Both the position numbers and the translations under genes were made by a program. A DNA stretch of 64,000 bases from Melastoma dodecandrum (lineage: Eukaryota > Streptophyta > Magnoliopsida > Myrtales > Melastomataceae): positions 682,001 through 746,000 of the forward strand of contig JARUPY010000385.1 in NCBI GenBank assembly GCA_029817715.1. The letters run 5' to 3'. Under the pieces are notes generated by a model, which was not told the origin of the DNA, did no database searches, and saw only the letters and a list, made by a program, of their open reading frames with translations. Of this stretch, positions 42,753 through 52,599 are shown one piece after another. Each line of letters opens with the position of its first letter. Within the stretch, counting starts at the first letter, position 1.

Positions 42753-45364
42753 GCGGTGATCGTGAAGCAGGCGCCCGGCGTGTTGGCGACATCGAGCCGG
42801 GCATTGATCTGGTCGAGCATCGCCCGGATCAGCTTCATGCCGAGACCGGAACCCTTGCTGCGGGCCTTGGCGTCGGCCCAGTCGGCGGGCAGGCCGGCGC
42901 CGTCGTCGCAGACCCGGAGCTGCACCTCGCCGGGGCCGGAGGCCGAGACGCTGACCTCGACGCGGCCGCCGCCGGCCGGCTTGGCAGCATATTTGAACGC
43001 GTTGGTCACGAGTTCCGTGGCGATCAGCGAGAGCGCCACCGCCTTGCGGTAGGGCACCATCAGCCCGGGCTCGGCGGTGAGATCGACCGCGTGGCCCGCC
43101 CCGGCCAACTCGGCGAGGTCGTTGCACAGATTCTCGATCGTCTGGCCGAGATCGACCTCGTCCACCCGCTCGGCCTGATACAGGCTGTCGTGGACGCGGG
43201 CGACGCTCATCACCCGGGCCGAGGTGTCGGCGAAGGCCTGTCGGGCATCGCCGTCGGTGATCTGGCGGCGCTGCATCTGCAGGAAGGCCGAGACGATCTG
43301 CAGGGAGTTCTTGACCCGGTGGTCGATCTCTCGCGTGAGCAGGTCCTTCTGCTCCAGCAAGCGCTCCTTCTCGGCGAGCAGGGTCGTCAGCTCATCGATC
43401 TTGCGGCGCTGGCGCAGCACCACGCCCTCCACGGCCTCCGCGAGGGATCCGGAGAGCTGGACCTGCCACTCGGCCCAGGGTGCGGCGAAGCCGGTGCGCT
43501 CCTCGACCCAGCGCTCGAACGAGCGCCGCGGCAGCACCGCCACCGGGCCGCTGCCGGCGAGCACGGGCTTGCGCGGATCGCCGCCCCACGTGACCGTGCT
43601 GGGCACCTCGGGGCGGAACCAGAGGAGCAGGTTCTCGCGCGACCGGTCCACGAAGACCGCGAGCAGCCCGCTGGCGATCTCCCGGTGCGGCGCGGCTTTC
43701 GGGTAATCGGCAGAGAAGCTGTTGCTGCTGAAGCCGCTCTCGCCAGCCGGCACGCGCGCCCGCAGCCAGGCCGCGATGGCCGTCACCGCCTTGGTGGGCG
43801 GCGTGCGGCCGATCAGCGTGACCCGCTCGCCGGAGACGATGCCGGCCCCCGTGGCGCTGAACAGGTCGAGCAGCGTCGTCCCACCGGTCGTCAGCGCCCC
43901 CACGAAATCGTCCGAGCGGGTCAGCCCCCGCACGAGGTGGCCTTCGACGTTGAGATGCGCCTGCCGCTCGGCCCAGAGCCGGCGGGATTCGATCTCCTCC
44001 ACCCGCATGGCGAAGGCATCGGTGAGCACGACCGCGGCCGATCGGGTCTCCGGCGTGACGTAGTGCGGCCGGCGATGATGCCCGATCATCAGACCCCAGA
44101 GACGGCCCTCGACCATGATCGAGATCGACATCGAGCCGTTCACGCCGAGGTTGCGCTGATACTCCAGATGGATCGGCGACAGGGTCCGGTGCTGCGCGAA
44201 GGTCAGGTCGATCGGGCCGTTGCCGGCGCCCGAGGCGGACACCAGCCCCACCGGCACGCTGTCGCGGTCGATCACGAAGCGGCTCTTGGCCTTGGTGTAG
44301 AGGGCACGCGCCTGGCCGGGGATGTCGGAGGCGGGGAAGCGCAGGCCGAGCAGGCTGCGCGACCAGTCGCGCGTCTTGTCCTCGGCCACGGCCTCGCCGT
44401 TCCAGTCCGTGTCGAAGCGGTAGACCAGCACCGCCTCGAAGCCGGTGAGCGCCCGGATCTCCAGGGCGGCGATCCGGGCGGCATCCGCCAGGGTCTCGGC
44501 CTCGCGCAGGCGGCCGACGGCGAGTTCCGTATCGACCTGGCTGGCCGTGGCGAAATCGTCGACCGAGTCCGGCTCCTGCTCCAGCTCGACGATCAGCCGT
44601 CCCGCATGGGCGTGGGCGACCGCATGGTAGGCCGTATCGGCGCCCGGGACGGTCACCCGGCGCCGGAGCGAGCGGCCGTCCTCCAGGGTTCCGGCCTCCA
44701 GCCGGGCCCGGATCCCGGCGGCGAAATCGGCCGGCAGCACGTCGGCCAGGGGCCGTCCGGCCAGCGGGGGCTCGACCGGATCGACGATCTCGTCGACGTT
44801 GGCCGAGTAGGCCAGAACCGTCAGGGTGCCGGTATCGGCCGCGAGCATCACGGCGTTGGGCTGGATCGAGCCCGGGATGTGGATGGGCTCCCGCTCGCAC
44901 AGGCTGGCATCCACCGGCTCGGCGCGGACCCGCCGGCCGATCGCCGCCAGCACGGCCTCCCGGGGCAGGCCGGCGCCCAGGCTCTCCAGGGGATCGATCG
45001 TCAGCCACGTCACCGGGGGGCCGCCCGCCAGCGTCCCGTGGCGCATATGAACCCGGGCCCGGAGCGGCTGCGGCAGGCGGCCGAACACGTAGTCGAAGCT
45101 CTCGTCCAGGGTGCCGCGGCGGGAACCGGCGAGGAAGCGGCCCCGGAAGCTCGGGACGTTCGTGCCCGGCATCACGTCACGGAAGTAATCGCGCCCGAGC
45201 ACCGCCTCGCGCGAGAGGCCGGAGATCGAACTGGCACCCTCGCTGAAAACCACGACGCTGCCGGCCGGGTCCAGGCCGATCACGCCCTGGTCCAAGCGGT
45301 CAAGTTCGTCGAGGGCGAGCGCATCAAGGTCGATGCCGCTGTCTGGGGTCTGGCTCGGCGGCAT
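42749..45364 (-). CDS. Bacteriophytochrome histidine kinase with N-terminal degenerate PYP-like domain
   Basis: Red/far-red sensor kinase of 871 residues. Order: a PYP-type PAS domain (residues about 12-130), PAS with the biliverdin cysteine in SLCEREPIHIPGSIQ, GAF with the FPASDIPGQARALY motif and SPIHLEYQRNLGV, PHY with the tongue motif PRRSFERW, then a HisKA_2-type kinase (DHRVKNSLQ as the phospho-His box; ELVTNAFKYA and GSGLGMKLI in the ATPase). In the PYP domain the chromophore cysteine of VxPCT is Gly (DVMPGTNVP), and the Tyr42, Glu46 and Arg52 equivalents are Phe, Ala and Leu, so it cannot bind p-coumarate. ATG 45364 is preferred; a GTG at 45481 would overlap the upstream gene. Confidence 0.9.
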   Translation of the reverse strand: MPPSQTPDSGIDLDALALDELDRLDQGVIGLDPAGSVVVFSEGASSISGLSREAVLGRDYFRDVMPGTNVPSFRGRFLAGSRRGTLDESFDYVFGRLPQPLRARVHMRHGTLAGGPPVTWLTIDPLESLGAGLPREAVLAAIGRRVRAEPVDASLCEREPIHIPGSIQPNAVMLAADTGTLTVLAYSANVDEIVDPVEPPLAGRPLADVLPADFAAGIRARLEAGTLEDGRSLRRRVTVPGADTAYHAVAHAHAGRLIVELEQEPDSVDDFATASQVDTELAVGRLREAETLADAARIAALEIRALTGFEAVLVYRFDTDWNGEAVAEDKTRDWSRSLLGLRFPASDIPGQARALYTKAKSRFVIDRDSVPVGLVSASGAGNGPIDLTFAQHRTLSPIHLEYQRNLGVNGSMSISIMVEGRLWGLMIGHHRRPHYVTPETRSAAVVLTDAFAMRVEEIESRRLWAERQAHLNVEGHLVRGLTRSDDFVGALTTGGTTLLDLFSATGAGIVSGERVTLIGRTPPTKAVTAIAAWLRARVPAGESGFSSNSFSADYPKAAPHREIASGLLAVFVDRSRENLLLWFRPEVPSTVTWGGDPRKPVLAGSGPVAVLPRRSFERWVEERTGFAAPWAEWQVQLSGSLAEAVEGVVLRQRRKIDELTTLLAEKERLLEQKDLLTREIDHRVKNSLQIVSAFLQMQRRQITDGDARQAFADTSARVMSVARVHDSLYQAERVDEVDLGQTIENLCNDLAELAGAGHAVDLTAEPGLMVPYRKAVALSLIATELVTNAFKYAAKPAGGGRVEVSVSASGPGEVQLRVCDDGAGLPADWADAKARSKGSGLGMKLIRAMLDQINARLDVANTPGACFTITA

Positions 45365-45449
45365 CAGAAGTGGAACCAGCTCATTCAGACGGGTATGACG
45401 GTCGGATCGACCAAGCGCAACGATTGTGGTCGCGACAAGATCAACGGGT

Positions 45450-46835
45450 TCAAAACTTTCGTTGGATGTCCGAGAGGGCACTCATAAGCCCCTCCTCGAC
45501 TGTGGGATGATACGTCGGCCACGATTCCAGGCGCCGTACCGAGAGGCCTTGAGCAACAACATAGATCAATTGATGTGCGAGATGCTCCACCGCAGGCCCG
45601 AGCAGTTCGCCCCCCAGCAGCCGCCCGCCGCGATCGGCCCAGATTCGGATGCCACCCCGGTTCACGCCCTCGACCCGGGCTCGCCCCTGGTCGGAAAAAT
45701 CCATGGTGCCGACCATCCGATCCGCGGCGTCCGCGTCGTAGGGCGCCCCGATCGCGGCGGCCTGCGGATGGGTGAACACCATCGCGAAGCTCGGCCACGG
45801 ATCGGCCGCGGAGACCGGCCGCCCCGCCGCGAGGGCCGCGGCGTTGGTCCCGGCGATCTCGCCCTGGCGGCTCGCCTCATGAAGCACCGGCCGCCACGCA
45901 TCCGCGTCGCCCGCAATCAGGATCGGCGCCCCCGCGCAGACGAGACTGCGCCGATCGAACTCCGGCACGCCGCCCGTGCCGGGGCGCAAGCCGGCCGCCT
46001 CCAGACCGAGGGCCTCGAGATTGGGCGACCGGCCCGCGGCGGCGAGGACGCGCGCCACCCGCGTAACCTGTGGACGACCCGCGCGATCGGTCCAGTCGAG
46101 GCGCACCCCTTCGCCTTCGGGCGCGGCCGCCCGAAGCTCGGTGCTCAGATGCAGCGTGAATTCGGCGCCGAAGATCGCGGCGGCTCGGCGCGCCAGGGCG
46201 GGCTCGGACACGCCCGCGACGGACTCACCCGAGTCGATCACCGTGACGGCGACGCCGAGCCGCGCCATCGCCTGGGCGATCTCGATCCCGACCGCGCCTG
46301 CCCCCAGGACGGCGAGGGACTCCGGCAGATCGGGAATCTCGAACAGGGTATCGGTGGTCAGGACGCGGCCGTCGAGGCCCTGGAGCGGCTCCGGCACGAC
46401 CGGGCTGGAGCCGGTGGCGATCACGGCCGCGCGGAAGCGCACGCGGGTGTGATCGTCGATGGCGAGGGTCCGGGCGTCCTGAAACCGGGCGCTGCCGGCG
46501 ATCCGGCTCGCGTCGGAGAATTCGTCCAGGCCCTCGAAGACGCTGCCGACGAAGCGGTCGCGCTCCGCGCGCAGACGTCTGAGGACGGCCGGGCCATCCA
46601 CCACGACATCCGCCACCCGGATTCCGAACAGCGCGGTGTTGCGCGCGGCGTGGGCCGCCTCGGCGGCCGCGATCAGCAGCTTGGAGGGCATGCAGCCAAC
46701 CCGGGCACAGGTGGTGCCGCCGGGGCCGCGCTCGATCAGCACTGCGCGGGCTCCGGCGGCGGCGGCGGCGCGATACGCCGCGATGCCGGCCGTCCCCGCA
46801 CCGATCACCGCCACATCGTAGTCGAGCTCGCGCAT
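45450..46835 (-). CDS. Dihydrolipoyl-dehydrogenase-like FAD-dependent disulfide reductase
   Basis: A 461-residue flavoenzyme of the class I pyridine nucleotide-disulfide oxidoreductases. The FAD motif VIGAGTAGIAA is near residue 10; the redox-active pair is Cys43 and Cys48 in TTCARVGCMPSKLL; the NAD(P) motif is VLGAGAVGIEIAQ; the C-terminal active-site motif is YHPTVEEGL. It is like Lpd but no 2-oxoacid dehydrogenase genes are near, so it may be a stand-alone reductase. GTG 46838 or ATG 46835 are both possible starts. It stops 85 bp before the phytochrome start. Confidence 0.88.
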   Translation of the reverse strand: MRELDYDVAVIGAGTAGIAAYRAAAAAGARAVLIERGPGGTTCARVGCMPSKLLIAAAEAAHAARNTALFGIRVADVVVDGPAVLRRLRAERDRFVGSVFEGLDEFSDASRIAGSARFQDARTLAIDDHTRVRFRAAVIATGSSPVVPEPLQGLDGRVLTTDTLFEIPDLPESLAVLGAGAVGIEIAQAMARLGVAVTVIDSGESVAGVSEPALARRAAAIFGAEFTLHLSTELRAAAPEGEGVRLDWTDRAGRPQVTRVARVLAAAGRSPNLEALGLEAAGLRPGTGGVPEFDRRSLVCAGAPILIAGDADAWRPVLHEASRQGEIAGTNAAALAAGRPVSAADPWPSFAMVFTHPQAAAIGAPYDADAADRMVGTMDFSDQGRARVEGVNRGGIRIWADRGGRLLGGELLGPAVEHLAHQLIYVVAQGLSVRRLESWPTYHPTVEEGLMSALSDIQRKF

Positions 46836-47262
46836 CACCGCCCCGGACCCCCCATCGGGGCCAAAGCTCTATGGCTCAGTTCGTTCCGCCTGCGCGCACG
46901 CGCCTCAGGCGGAGGCGGGCGTGAGCCTTCGCGCCATGGCGGAGCCTGGGATCGGGTGTGGATCCTCGTTCGGACGGCAATCTCGTGGCCCAATCTTCTC
47001 GCGTGCCCGCCGTCCCCCGCAGAGGCTGGCGGGTTCACACATCCGCCTCGGCAGTGCGGTTTCAGGATCGGGCGCGGGTCCCCATTCCCGCACGGGAGTG
47101 GGGGCGCGTCGCGCTCTGCCGCCAGCGTTGGCGTCTGCTGGAGATGCGTGAACGTCGATGCCCGCAGAGGGGAAGGGAGAGGCGGAGCGCGCGCTGGAGA
47201 CGTCATCGCTCCCTGCGAAAGGGAAAGGCGCCTCGGCATCCGCCGGGACGCGCCCCTCGGCC
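46836..47262. repeat. Gene-free stretch with family C repeat (about 46995-47200)
   Basis: 427 bp between truB and the reductase gene. The segment 46995-47200 aligns with 61495-61660: CCCCCGCAGAGGCT, GGTTCACACAT / GATTCACATAT, GCGCTCTGCCGCCAGCG / GCGCTGTGCCGCCAGCG, and GCGTGAACGTCG. No ORF with coding character. Confidence 0.65.
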
Positions 47263-48291
47263 TCACACGCCCCGGTTCGGCGCCGTTCCCCCGAGGTGGA
47301 ACACCCGATGGGGCACCAGCTCGCCGCGCTCCACGTCGCCGACGGCAACCAGGATGCCGGCGCAGGTGGCGAAGGCCTTGCCCGCCACGGGGGCGTCGCG
47401 GCCACGCAGGATCACCGGCTGGCCGCGCATCAGGCGCAGGCCGAGATCCCGGGACACCGCGACCTCCGGGATCGCGTCGAGCGCCGTTTCCACCGGGCGG
47501 AGATGGGCGAGGGCCGCCTCGGGTGTGCCCTCCGACAGGGTGGAGACCGGGCAGGCCTCGGCTTCCGAGAACGGACCGACGCGGGTCCGCCGCAGGGCCG
47601 CGACGTGGCCGTAGCAGCCGAGCATCCGGCCGAGATCCCGGGCGAGGGCGCGGACGTAGGTGCCCTTGCCGCACTCGGCCTCGATCACGGTGCGTTCGCC
47701 GTCATGCTCCACCACGGCGAGCCGATCGATCTGCACCGGCCGGGCGACGAGCTCCACGGTCTCCCCCTCGCGGGCGAGGTCGTAGGCGCGCTCGCCCTGG
47801 ATCTTGATCGCCGAGTAGCGCGGCGGCACCTGCTCGATGGCGCCCACGAAGGCCGGCAGCGCGGCCTCGACCGCCGCCCGGTCCGGCCGGGCCTCGCTGG
47901 TGGCCACCGCGCGGCCCTCGGCGTCGTCCGTATCGGTCTCGACGCCCCACCGGACCGTGAACCGGTAGGCCTTGCGGCCGTCCATCACGAAGGGAACCGT
48001 CTTGGTCGCCTCGCCGAGCGCGATCGGCAGGATGCCGGAGGCCAGCGGGTCGAGGGTGCCGGCATGGCCGGCCTTCTTGGCATTGAAGGCGCGCTTCACC
48101 ACCGCGACCGCATGAGTCGAGGTCATGCCGACATGCTTGTCGAGGATCACCCAGCCCGACACGTCCCGGCGCTTGGGGCGGTCGGGGCGCGGACCGCGCT
48201 GCGGGCGGCGGCCCTCTGGGCCCCGACGCTCGGCGCTCGGAACCCCAGCGGGTCGCTCGCCGTGCGAATGATCGTCGATGGAAACCGTCAT
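47263..48291 (-). CDS. truB: tRNA pseudouridine(55) synthase TruB
   Basis: Makes pseudouridine 55 in the T-loop of tRNAs. The 342-residue protein has the catalytic Asp81 in HAGTLDPLASGIL, and KAYRFTVRWGVETDTDD, IEQVPPRYSAIKIQGERAY and CGKGTYVRALARDLG as family motifs. A basic, Pro/Arg-rich N-terminal extension (residues about 10-42) precedes the usual start. I favour ATG 48291; a TTG at 48348 that overlaps the rbfA stop (TTGA) would add 19 residues. It is the last gene of the nusA-infB cluster. Confidence 0.95.
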   Translation of the reverse strand: MTVSIDDHSHGERPAGVPSAERRGPEGRRPQRGPRPDRPKRRDVSGWVILDKHVGMTSTHAVAVVKRAFNAKKAGHAGTLDPLASGILPIALGEATKTVPFVMDGRKAYRFTVRWGVETDTDDAEGRAVATSEARPDRAAVEAALPAFVGAIEQVPPRYSAIKIQGERAYDLAREGETVELVARPVQIDRLAVVEHDGERTVIEAECGKGTYVRALARDLGRMLGCYGHVAALRRTRVGPFSEAEACPVSTLSEGTPEAALAHLRPVETALDAIPEVAVSRDLGLRLMRGQPVILRGRDAPVAGKAFATCAGILVAVGDVERGELVPHRVFHLGGTAPNRGV

Positions 48292-48344
48292 ATCCTCGCG
48301 TCCCCCGGGGGCGTGCCCCGTCCCTTTCTTGTTCGTAACCGGGA

Positions 48345-48773
48345 TCAATGCCCCGGCCCGGTCTCCGGTTCGTCGCCGTTCTGCTCCAGGCCGAGGTCGC
48401 GCTGCACGCGCTCGTCCCGCAGCAGCCGGTCGATGCGCGCCGCCTCATCGAAGGTCTCGTCGCGGCGGAAGCGCAGTTCGGGCGCGAATTTCAGGTTCAC
48501 CCGGCGCGCCACCTCCTGGCGCAGCACCTTCCGGTGGCGCTCCAGGGCGGCGATCACCGGCGCCTCGTCGAGGCCGCCGAGCGGCATCACGTAGGCGGTG
48601 GCGAGCTTCAGGTCGGGCGACATCCGCACCTCCGGCACGGTCACGACATGCGTGCCGAGCACCGGATCCTGGATGTCGCCGCGCTGGAGCACCTCGGCGA
48701 GCGCGTGGCGGATGAGTTCGGCCACGCGCTGCTGGCGCTGCGAGGGGCCGGTGGTGGTCGGTTTCTGGGCCAT
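48345..48773 (-). CDS. rbfA: 30S ribosome-binding factor RbfA
   Basis: Late 30S assembly factor of 142 residues that binds near the 5' helix of 16S rRNA. The KH-like core shows [38 protein letters not shown] and the [19 protein letters not shown] motif with the bent-helix Ala-x-Glu kink (APEL). The gene lies between infB and truB, the canonical place. A strong hairpin terminator between infB and rbfA means that transcription into it must be by read-through or a local promoter. Confidence 0.95.
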   Translation of the reverse strand: MAQKPTTTGPSQRQQRVAELIRHALAEVLQRGDIQDPVLGTHVVTVPEVRMSPDLKLATAYVMPLGGLDEAPVIAALERHRKVLRQEVARRVNLKFAPELRFRRDETFDEAARIDRLLRDERVQRDLGLEQNGDEPETGPGH

Positions 48774-48814
48774 TCTGTCTCGGACCGGCGCCCTGGGGCG
48801 GCCGGCTCACGTCC

Positions 48815-48853
48815 TGAAAAAAGAAAAGACGGCCGCGGCAGGTGCCGCGACCG
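48815..48853 (-). terminator. Intrinsic terminator between infB and rbfA
   Basis: On the minus strand a stem of twelve pairs (one G-T wobble) with loop CC: plus-strand arms 48830-48840 (GGCCGCGGCA core) and 48843-48853, followed on the transcript by TCTTTTCTTTTTTC (48816-48829). It lies 25 bp after the infB stop. Confidence 0.85.
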
Positions 48854-48877
48854 CCCTGTCCGGACGGGTCCGGAGCG

Positions 48878-51775
48878 TCAGAGGGTGCGGCGGATCTCCT
48901 CGACCCGGTAGCACTCGATGGTGTCGCCCGCACGCATGTTCTCGAAGTTCTCGAAGGCCATGCCGCACTCCTGGCCGGAGGTGACTTCCTTCGCGTCGTC
49001 CTTGAACCGCTTGAGCGTCTTCAGCTTGCCCTCGTGGATCACCACGCTGTCGCGGATCAGGCGGACATGCGCACCGCGCTCCACGATGCCGTCGGTGACG
49101 CGGCAACCCGCGACCTTGCCGACCTTCGAGACCTCGAAGACCTCCTGGATCGTAGCCTCGCCCAGGCGCTCCTCGCGGAGCGTCGGCGGCAGCATCCCCG
49201 ACAGCGTGGCTTTGATGTCGTCCACGAGGTCGTAGATGATGTTGTAGTAGCGGATCTCGATGCCGGCCCGCTCGGCGGCCTCGCGGGCCTCCTTGTGGGC
49301 GCGCACGTTGAAGCCGATCACGACCGCCTTCGAGGCCTGCGCCAGGGTGATGTCCGACTCGGTGATGCCGCCGACACCCGCCAGGCGGATGCGGGCCGCG
49401 ACCTCGTCGTTGCCGAGCTTCTCGAGGGCGCCCGAGATCGCCTCGACCGACCCCTGAACGTCGCCCTTGATGACGACCGGCAGTTCCTTGCGGCCGGCGC
49501 CTTCCTTGAGGTCGCGCATCATGTCGACCAGCGAGCGGTTGGCACCGCCGGTCCGGGCATTCTGGCGCTCGCGCTTCTGGCGGGCGCGGTACTCGGTGAC
49601 CTCGCGGGCACGGGCCTCGCTCGGCACCACGGTCACGCGGTCGCCGGCATCGGGCGTCCCGTTGAAGCCCAGCACCTCCACGGGCACCGAAGGACCCGCG
49701 TACTGCACGTTCTCGCCGAGGTCGTCGATCAGGGCGCGCACGCGGCCCCACTCGGCGCCCGCCACGACGATGTCGCCGGTGAACAGGGTGCCGCGCTGGA
49801 CCAGGACCGTGGCCACGGGGCCGCGGCCGCGATCGAGCTGGGCCTCGATCACCGTGCCCTCGCCGTCGCGCTTCTCGTTGGCGCGCAGGTTCATGATCTC
49901 GGCCTGGATCTGGATACCCTCCAGAAGCTCCGGCAGGCCGTCGCCGGTCTTGGCCGAGACCTCGAATTCCAAGGTCTCACCGCCCATCGACTCGACCTGG
50001 ATGTCGTGCTGCAGCAGCTCCGTGCGGACCCGCTCCGGCTTGGCATCCGGCTTGTCGATCTTGTTGACCGCGATGATCATCGGGACGCCCGCCGCCTTGG
50101 CGTGCTGGATGGCCTCGATGGTCTGGGGCATGACGCCGTCATCGGCCGCCACCACGATCACCACGATGTCGGTGACCTTGGCGCCGCGGGCGCGCATCGA
50201 CGTGAACGCCGCGTGGCCCGGGGTGTCGATGAAGGTGATCATGTCGCCGGACGGCGAGGCGACCTGATAGGCGCCGATATGCTGGGTGATGCCGCCGGCC
50301 TCGCCCTCGACCACGTTGGCCTTGCGGATCGCGTCGAGCAGCGAGGTCTTGCCGTGGTCGACGTGGCCCATGATGGTGACCACCGGCGGACGGGGATCGA
50401 GATCCTCCTCCAGATCCGGCTCGTCGGAGGACAGGCCCTCCTCGACGTCGGACTCGGCGACGCGGCGCACCGTGTGGCCGAGTTCCTCGGCGATGAGCTG
50501 GGCGGAGTCCGAATCGATCACGTCGGTGATCTTGTGGATCTGGCCCTGCTTCATCAGCATGCGGATCACGTCCACGGCCCGCTCCGACATGCGGTTGGCA
50601 AGTTCCTGGATGGTGATCGTCTCGGGGATCGTCACCTCGCGGGACAGCTTCTCTTTCTGCTCGACATGGCCGCGACCGCTCATGCGCTGCTGGCGGCGGC
50701 GGAACGAGGCGACCGAGCGCGTGCGCTCCTCCTCGCCCGACGTCGCCGTCGCGATGGTCAGACGGCCGCGGTTGCGGTCGCCGCCCGGCGACTTGGGGGT
50801 CTTGGGCGGCGCGATGATCTTGAGCGGCATGCCGGGACGGCGGATCACCCGCTTGGTCTCGGACTCGTCCTCGTTGGTCTGGGCGCCGCGACCTGCGGGA
50901 CGCGCCGTGGCGGCCGCGCCGGCGGGGCGCGCGGCGGTCGCCGGCGTCGCGCTCTTCTCCGGCTCGGGCGCCGGGGCCGGGCGGGCCATGAAGTTGAGAT
51001 CGCGGGGCTTGCGCGAATCGGCCGTGATCGTCTTGCGCGGCTCGCCCGTCGAGGGCCGGGGCGTCAGCGGCGGGCGCGGCGCGGCCGCAGCGGGCGCGGC
51101 GGCCGAGCGGGCGGCGGCAGCCGGACGGGCGGCCTCGGCCGGGCGTGCCGGGGCGGCAGCCGCCGGGCGCGCGGGCGCCGGTGTGGCGGCCGGACGGGCC
51201 GGAGCGGCGGGGGCTGGGGCGGGCTGGGCGGCCGGCGCCGGAGGAGCCTTCGCCTCGGGGGCCGGAGCTTCAGCCGCCTTGGCGGCCGCGGCGGCGGCTG
51301 CCGCAGCGGCGGCCTTGCGCTCCTCCTCCTCGCGGCGGCGGGCCTCGGCGGCCTCGCGCTCACGGCGGGCCTGCTCCTCGGCTTCCCGGCGGCGTTCCTC
51401 GGCTTCAGCCTCGGCCTTGCGGCGGACCTCGGCCTCGCGGCGCTGCGCGTCGGCGAGGGCGGCGGCGCGGGCGGCGCTCTCCTGCTCGCTCAGCGTGCGC
51501 AGCACGACGCCCGAGGCGGCCCGCTGGGCTGGACGGGGGGGAGGCGCCGTCGGCGCGGCCGGTGCCGGACGCGGCGCGGGGGCGGGCTCACGGGCAGGAG
51601 CGGCCGGCGCCGCGCCGATAACGCGGCGCTTGACCGTCTCGACCACGACCTGCTTGGAGCGGCCATGGGAGAAGCTCTGACGCACGGTCCCCGCCTCGAT
51701 CGGCCGCTTGAGGGAGAGCGGCTTCGGGGAAGTCCGGTTCAGAGTCTTGTCGCCCGGGTTGTTCGTATCGCTCAT
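48878..51775 (-). CDS. infB: Translation initiation factor IF-2
   Basis: GTPase of 965 residues that brings initiator tRNA to the 30S subunit. The N-terminal third is a highly charged and Ala/Pro-rich region (residues about 65-330: [20 protein letters not shown], then repeated [10 protein letters not shown]), typical but long for this factor. The G domain has [15 protein letters not shown] at about residue 468, DTPGHAAFT and NKIDKPD; domains II-IV end with [12 protein letters not shown]. The start [20 protein letters not shown] is conserved. It is in the rimP-nusA-ylxR-infB cluster. Confidence 0.97.
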   Translation of the reverse strand: MSDTNNPGDKTLNRTSPKPLSLKRPIEAGTVRQSFSHGRSKQVVVETVKRRVIGAAPAAPAREPAPAPRPAPAAPTAPPPRPAQRAASGVVLRTLSEQESAARAAALADAQRREAEVRRKAEAEAEERRREAEEQARREREAAEARRREEEERKAAAAAAAAAAAKAAEAPAPEAKAPPAPAAQPAPAPAAPARPAATPAPARPAAAAPARPAEAARPAAAARSAAAPAAAAPRPPLTPRPSTGEPRKTITADSRKPRDLNFMARPAPAPEPEKSATPATAARPAGAAATARPAGRGAQTNEDESETKRVIRRPGMPLKIIAPPKTPKSPGGDRNRGRLTIATATSGEEERTRSVASFRRRQQRMSGRGHVEQKEKLSREVTIPETITIQELANRMSERAVDVIRMLMKQGQIHKITDVIDSDSAQLIAEELGHTVRRVAESDVEEGLSSDEPDLEEDLDPRPPVVTIMGHVDHGKTSLLDAIRKANVVEGEAGGITQHIGAYQVASPSGDMITFIDTPGHAAFTSMRARGAKVTDIVVIVVAADDGVMPQTIEAIQHAKAAGVPMIIAVNKIDKPDAKPERVRTELLQHDIQVESMGGETLEFEVSAKTGDGLPELLEGIQIQAEIMNLRANEKRDGEGTVIEAQLDRGRGPVATVLVQRGTLFTGDIVVAGAEWGRVRALIDDLGENVQYAGPSVPVEVLGFNGTPDAGDRVTVVPSEARAREVTEYRARQKRERQNARTGGANRSLVDMMRDLKEGAGRKELPVVIKGDVQGSVEAISGALEKLGNDEVAARIRLAGVGGITESDITLAQASKAVVIGFNVRAHKEAREAAERAGIEIRYYNIIYDLVDDIKATLSGMLPPTLREERLGEATIQEVFEVSKVGKVAGCRVTDGIVERGAHVRLIRDSVVIHEGKLKTLKRFKDDAKEVTSGQECGMAFENFENMRAGDTIECYRVEEIRRTL

Positions 51776-51851
51776 TCAGCCTGAACCCTGAGGGTTTCCA
51801 TCGTCCCGTGAACCGACGCCCGGTGGCGCCGGTCGAAATAGTCCTGCGTCG

Positions 51852-52574
51852 TCAACGTGAGGCTTCGTCGATCCCGCCGATTCGGGCTGGATCGGGCTCC
51901 CCGGTCGCCGCGGCGGCGCCCTCGAAGGAGCGTAGCCGACGCCAACGCGACAGGCAGCCGGCGGCTCCGGCTCCTGCGACGAGCGCAGCGTGTATCACAT
52001 GATCCCGACCCAAGGCCATGTCCAATTCGTCTTCGGACAGGTCATCGATGATCGGGATCCGTGACATGGCCTCACCATGGCGCCGGTACAAGGCCGCCGC
52101 GATCTTGCGCCGGCCATCCGCGCTGCCCTCGGCGGCGTGGATCACCGCCACCGCGCCGGGCTGCCCGCCGATCGCCGCCTCGACCTTCGAGAAGCCCGCC
52201 ACGATGCAGCCCGCCTTGTTGGCGAGCGCGATCGCCTGCCGCAGATCCTCGCGCAGCCCCACGGCGATCCGGTCCGGCAGGTCGGGACCGGCCGGGGCCG
52301 GTCCCTTGAAGGCCCGGGCGAACAGGTTCTTGCGCACGGCGGCGGCGACCGTGTCCCGCCGGGCGCTGACCCAGGCGCCGCGGCCGGGTAGCCGTGCGCG
52401 GAGGTCCGGCACGACATGCCCATTCGGCCCGCGCACGAACCGGATCATCCCGTCCGGTGCCTGGGCGACGCGGGTGACGATGCAGGTCCGTTCGGGCACG
52501 CGGCGGCCGGGGCCGGCATCGAGCCCCCCGGCTTCCGGTCCACCCTCGGGCGGAATCGCCTCGACCTCGCTCAC
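51852..52574 (-). CDS. YlxR family RNA-binding protein (with DUF448 domain)
   Basis: A 240-residue protein. The N-terminal YlxR domain has RRVPERTCIVTRVAQAPDGM and PGRGAWVSARRDTVAAAVRK, which in homologues binds nucleic acid or RNA polymerase-related factors. The C-terminal part is L7Ae-like (AIALANKAGCIVAGFSKVEA) and is found fused in alphaproteobacteria. Start is the GTG at 52574, preceded by GGAGGCGCG; the gap to nusA is 25 bp. It lies between nusA and infB as usual. Confidence 0.9.
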   Translation of the reverse strand: MSEVEAIPPEGGPEAGGLDAGPGRRVPERTCIVTRVAQAPDGMIRFVRGPNGHVVPDLRARLPGRGAWVSARRDTVAAAVRKNLFARAFKGPAPAGPDLPDRIAVGLREDLRQAIALANKAGCIVAGFSKVEAAIGGQPGAVAVIHAAEGSADGRRKIAAALYRRHGEAMSRIPIIDDLSEDELDMALGRDHVIHAALVAGAGAAGCLSRWRRLRSFEGAAAATGEPDPARIGGIDEASR

Positions 52575-52599
52575 CGCGCCTCCGTCGCCGGTTACCCGC

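Noticed and set aside
45365..45481. GTG start at 45481 for the phytochrome gene
   Set aside because: It would overlap the end of the reductase gene; the added 39 residues look non-coding and the PYP-like domain starts after ATG 45364.
45426..47807. 793-codon plus-strand frame across the reductase and truB genes
   Set aside because: Spans two real genes and a repeat, with no protein-like segments.
48842..51784. 980-codon plus-strand frame opposite infB
   Set aside because: Antisense shadow of infB; ends become Gly/Arg low complexity.
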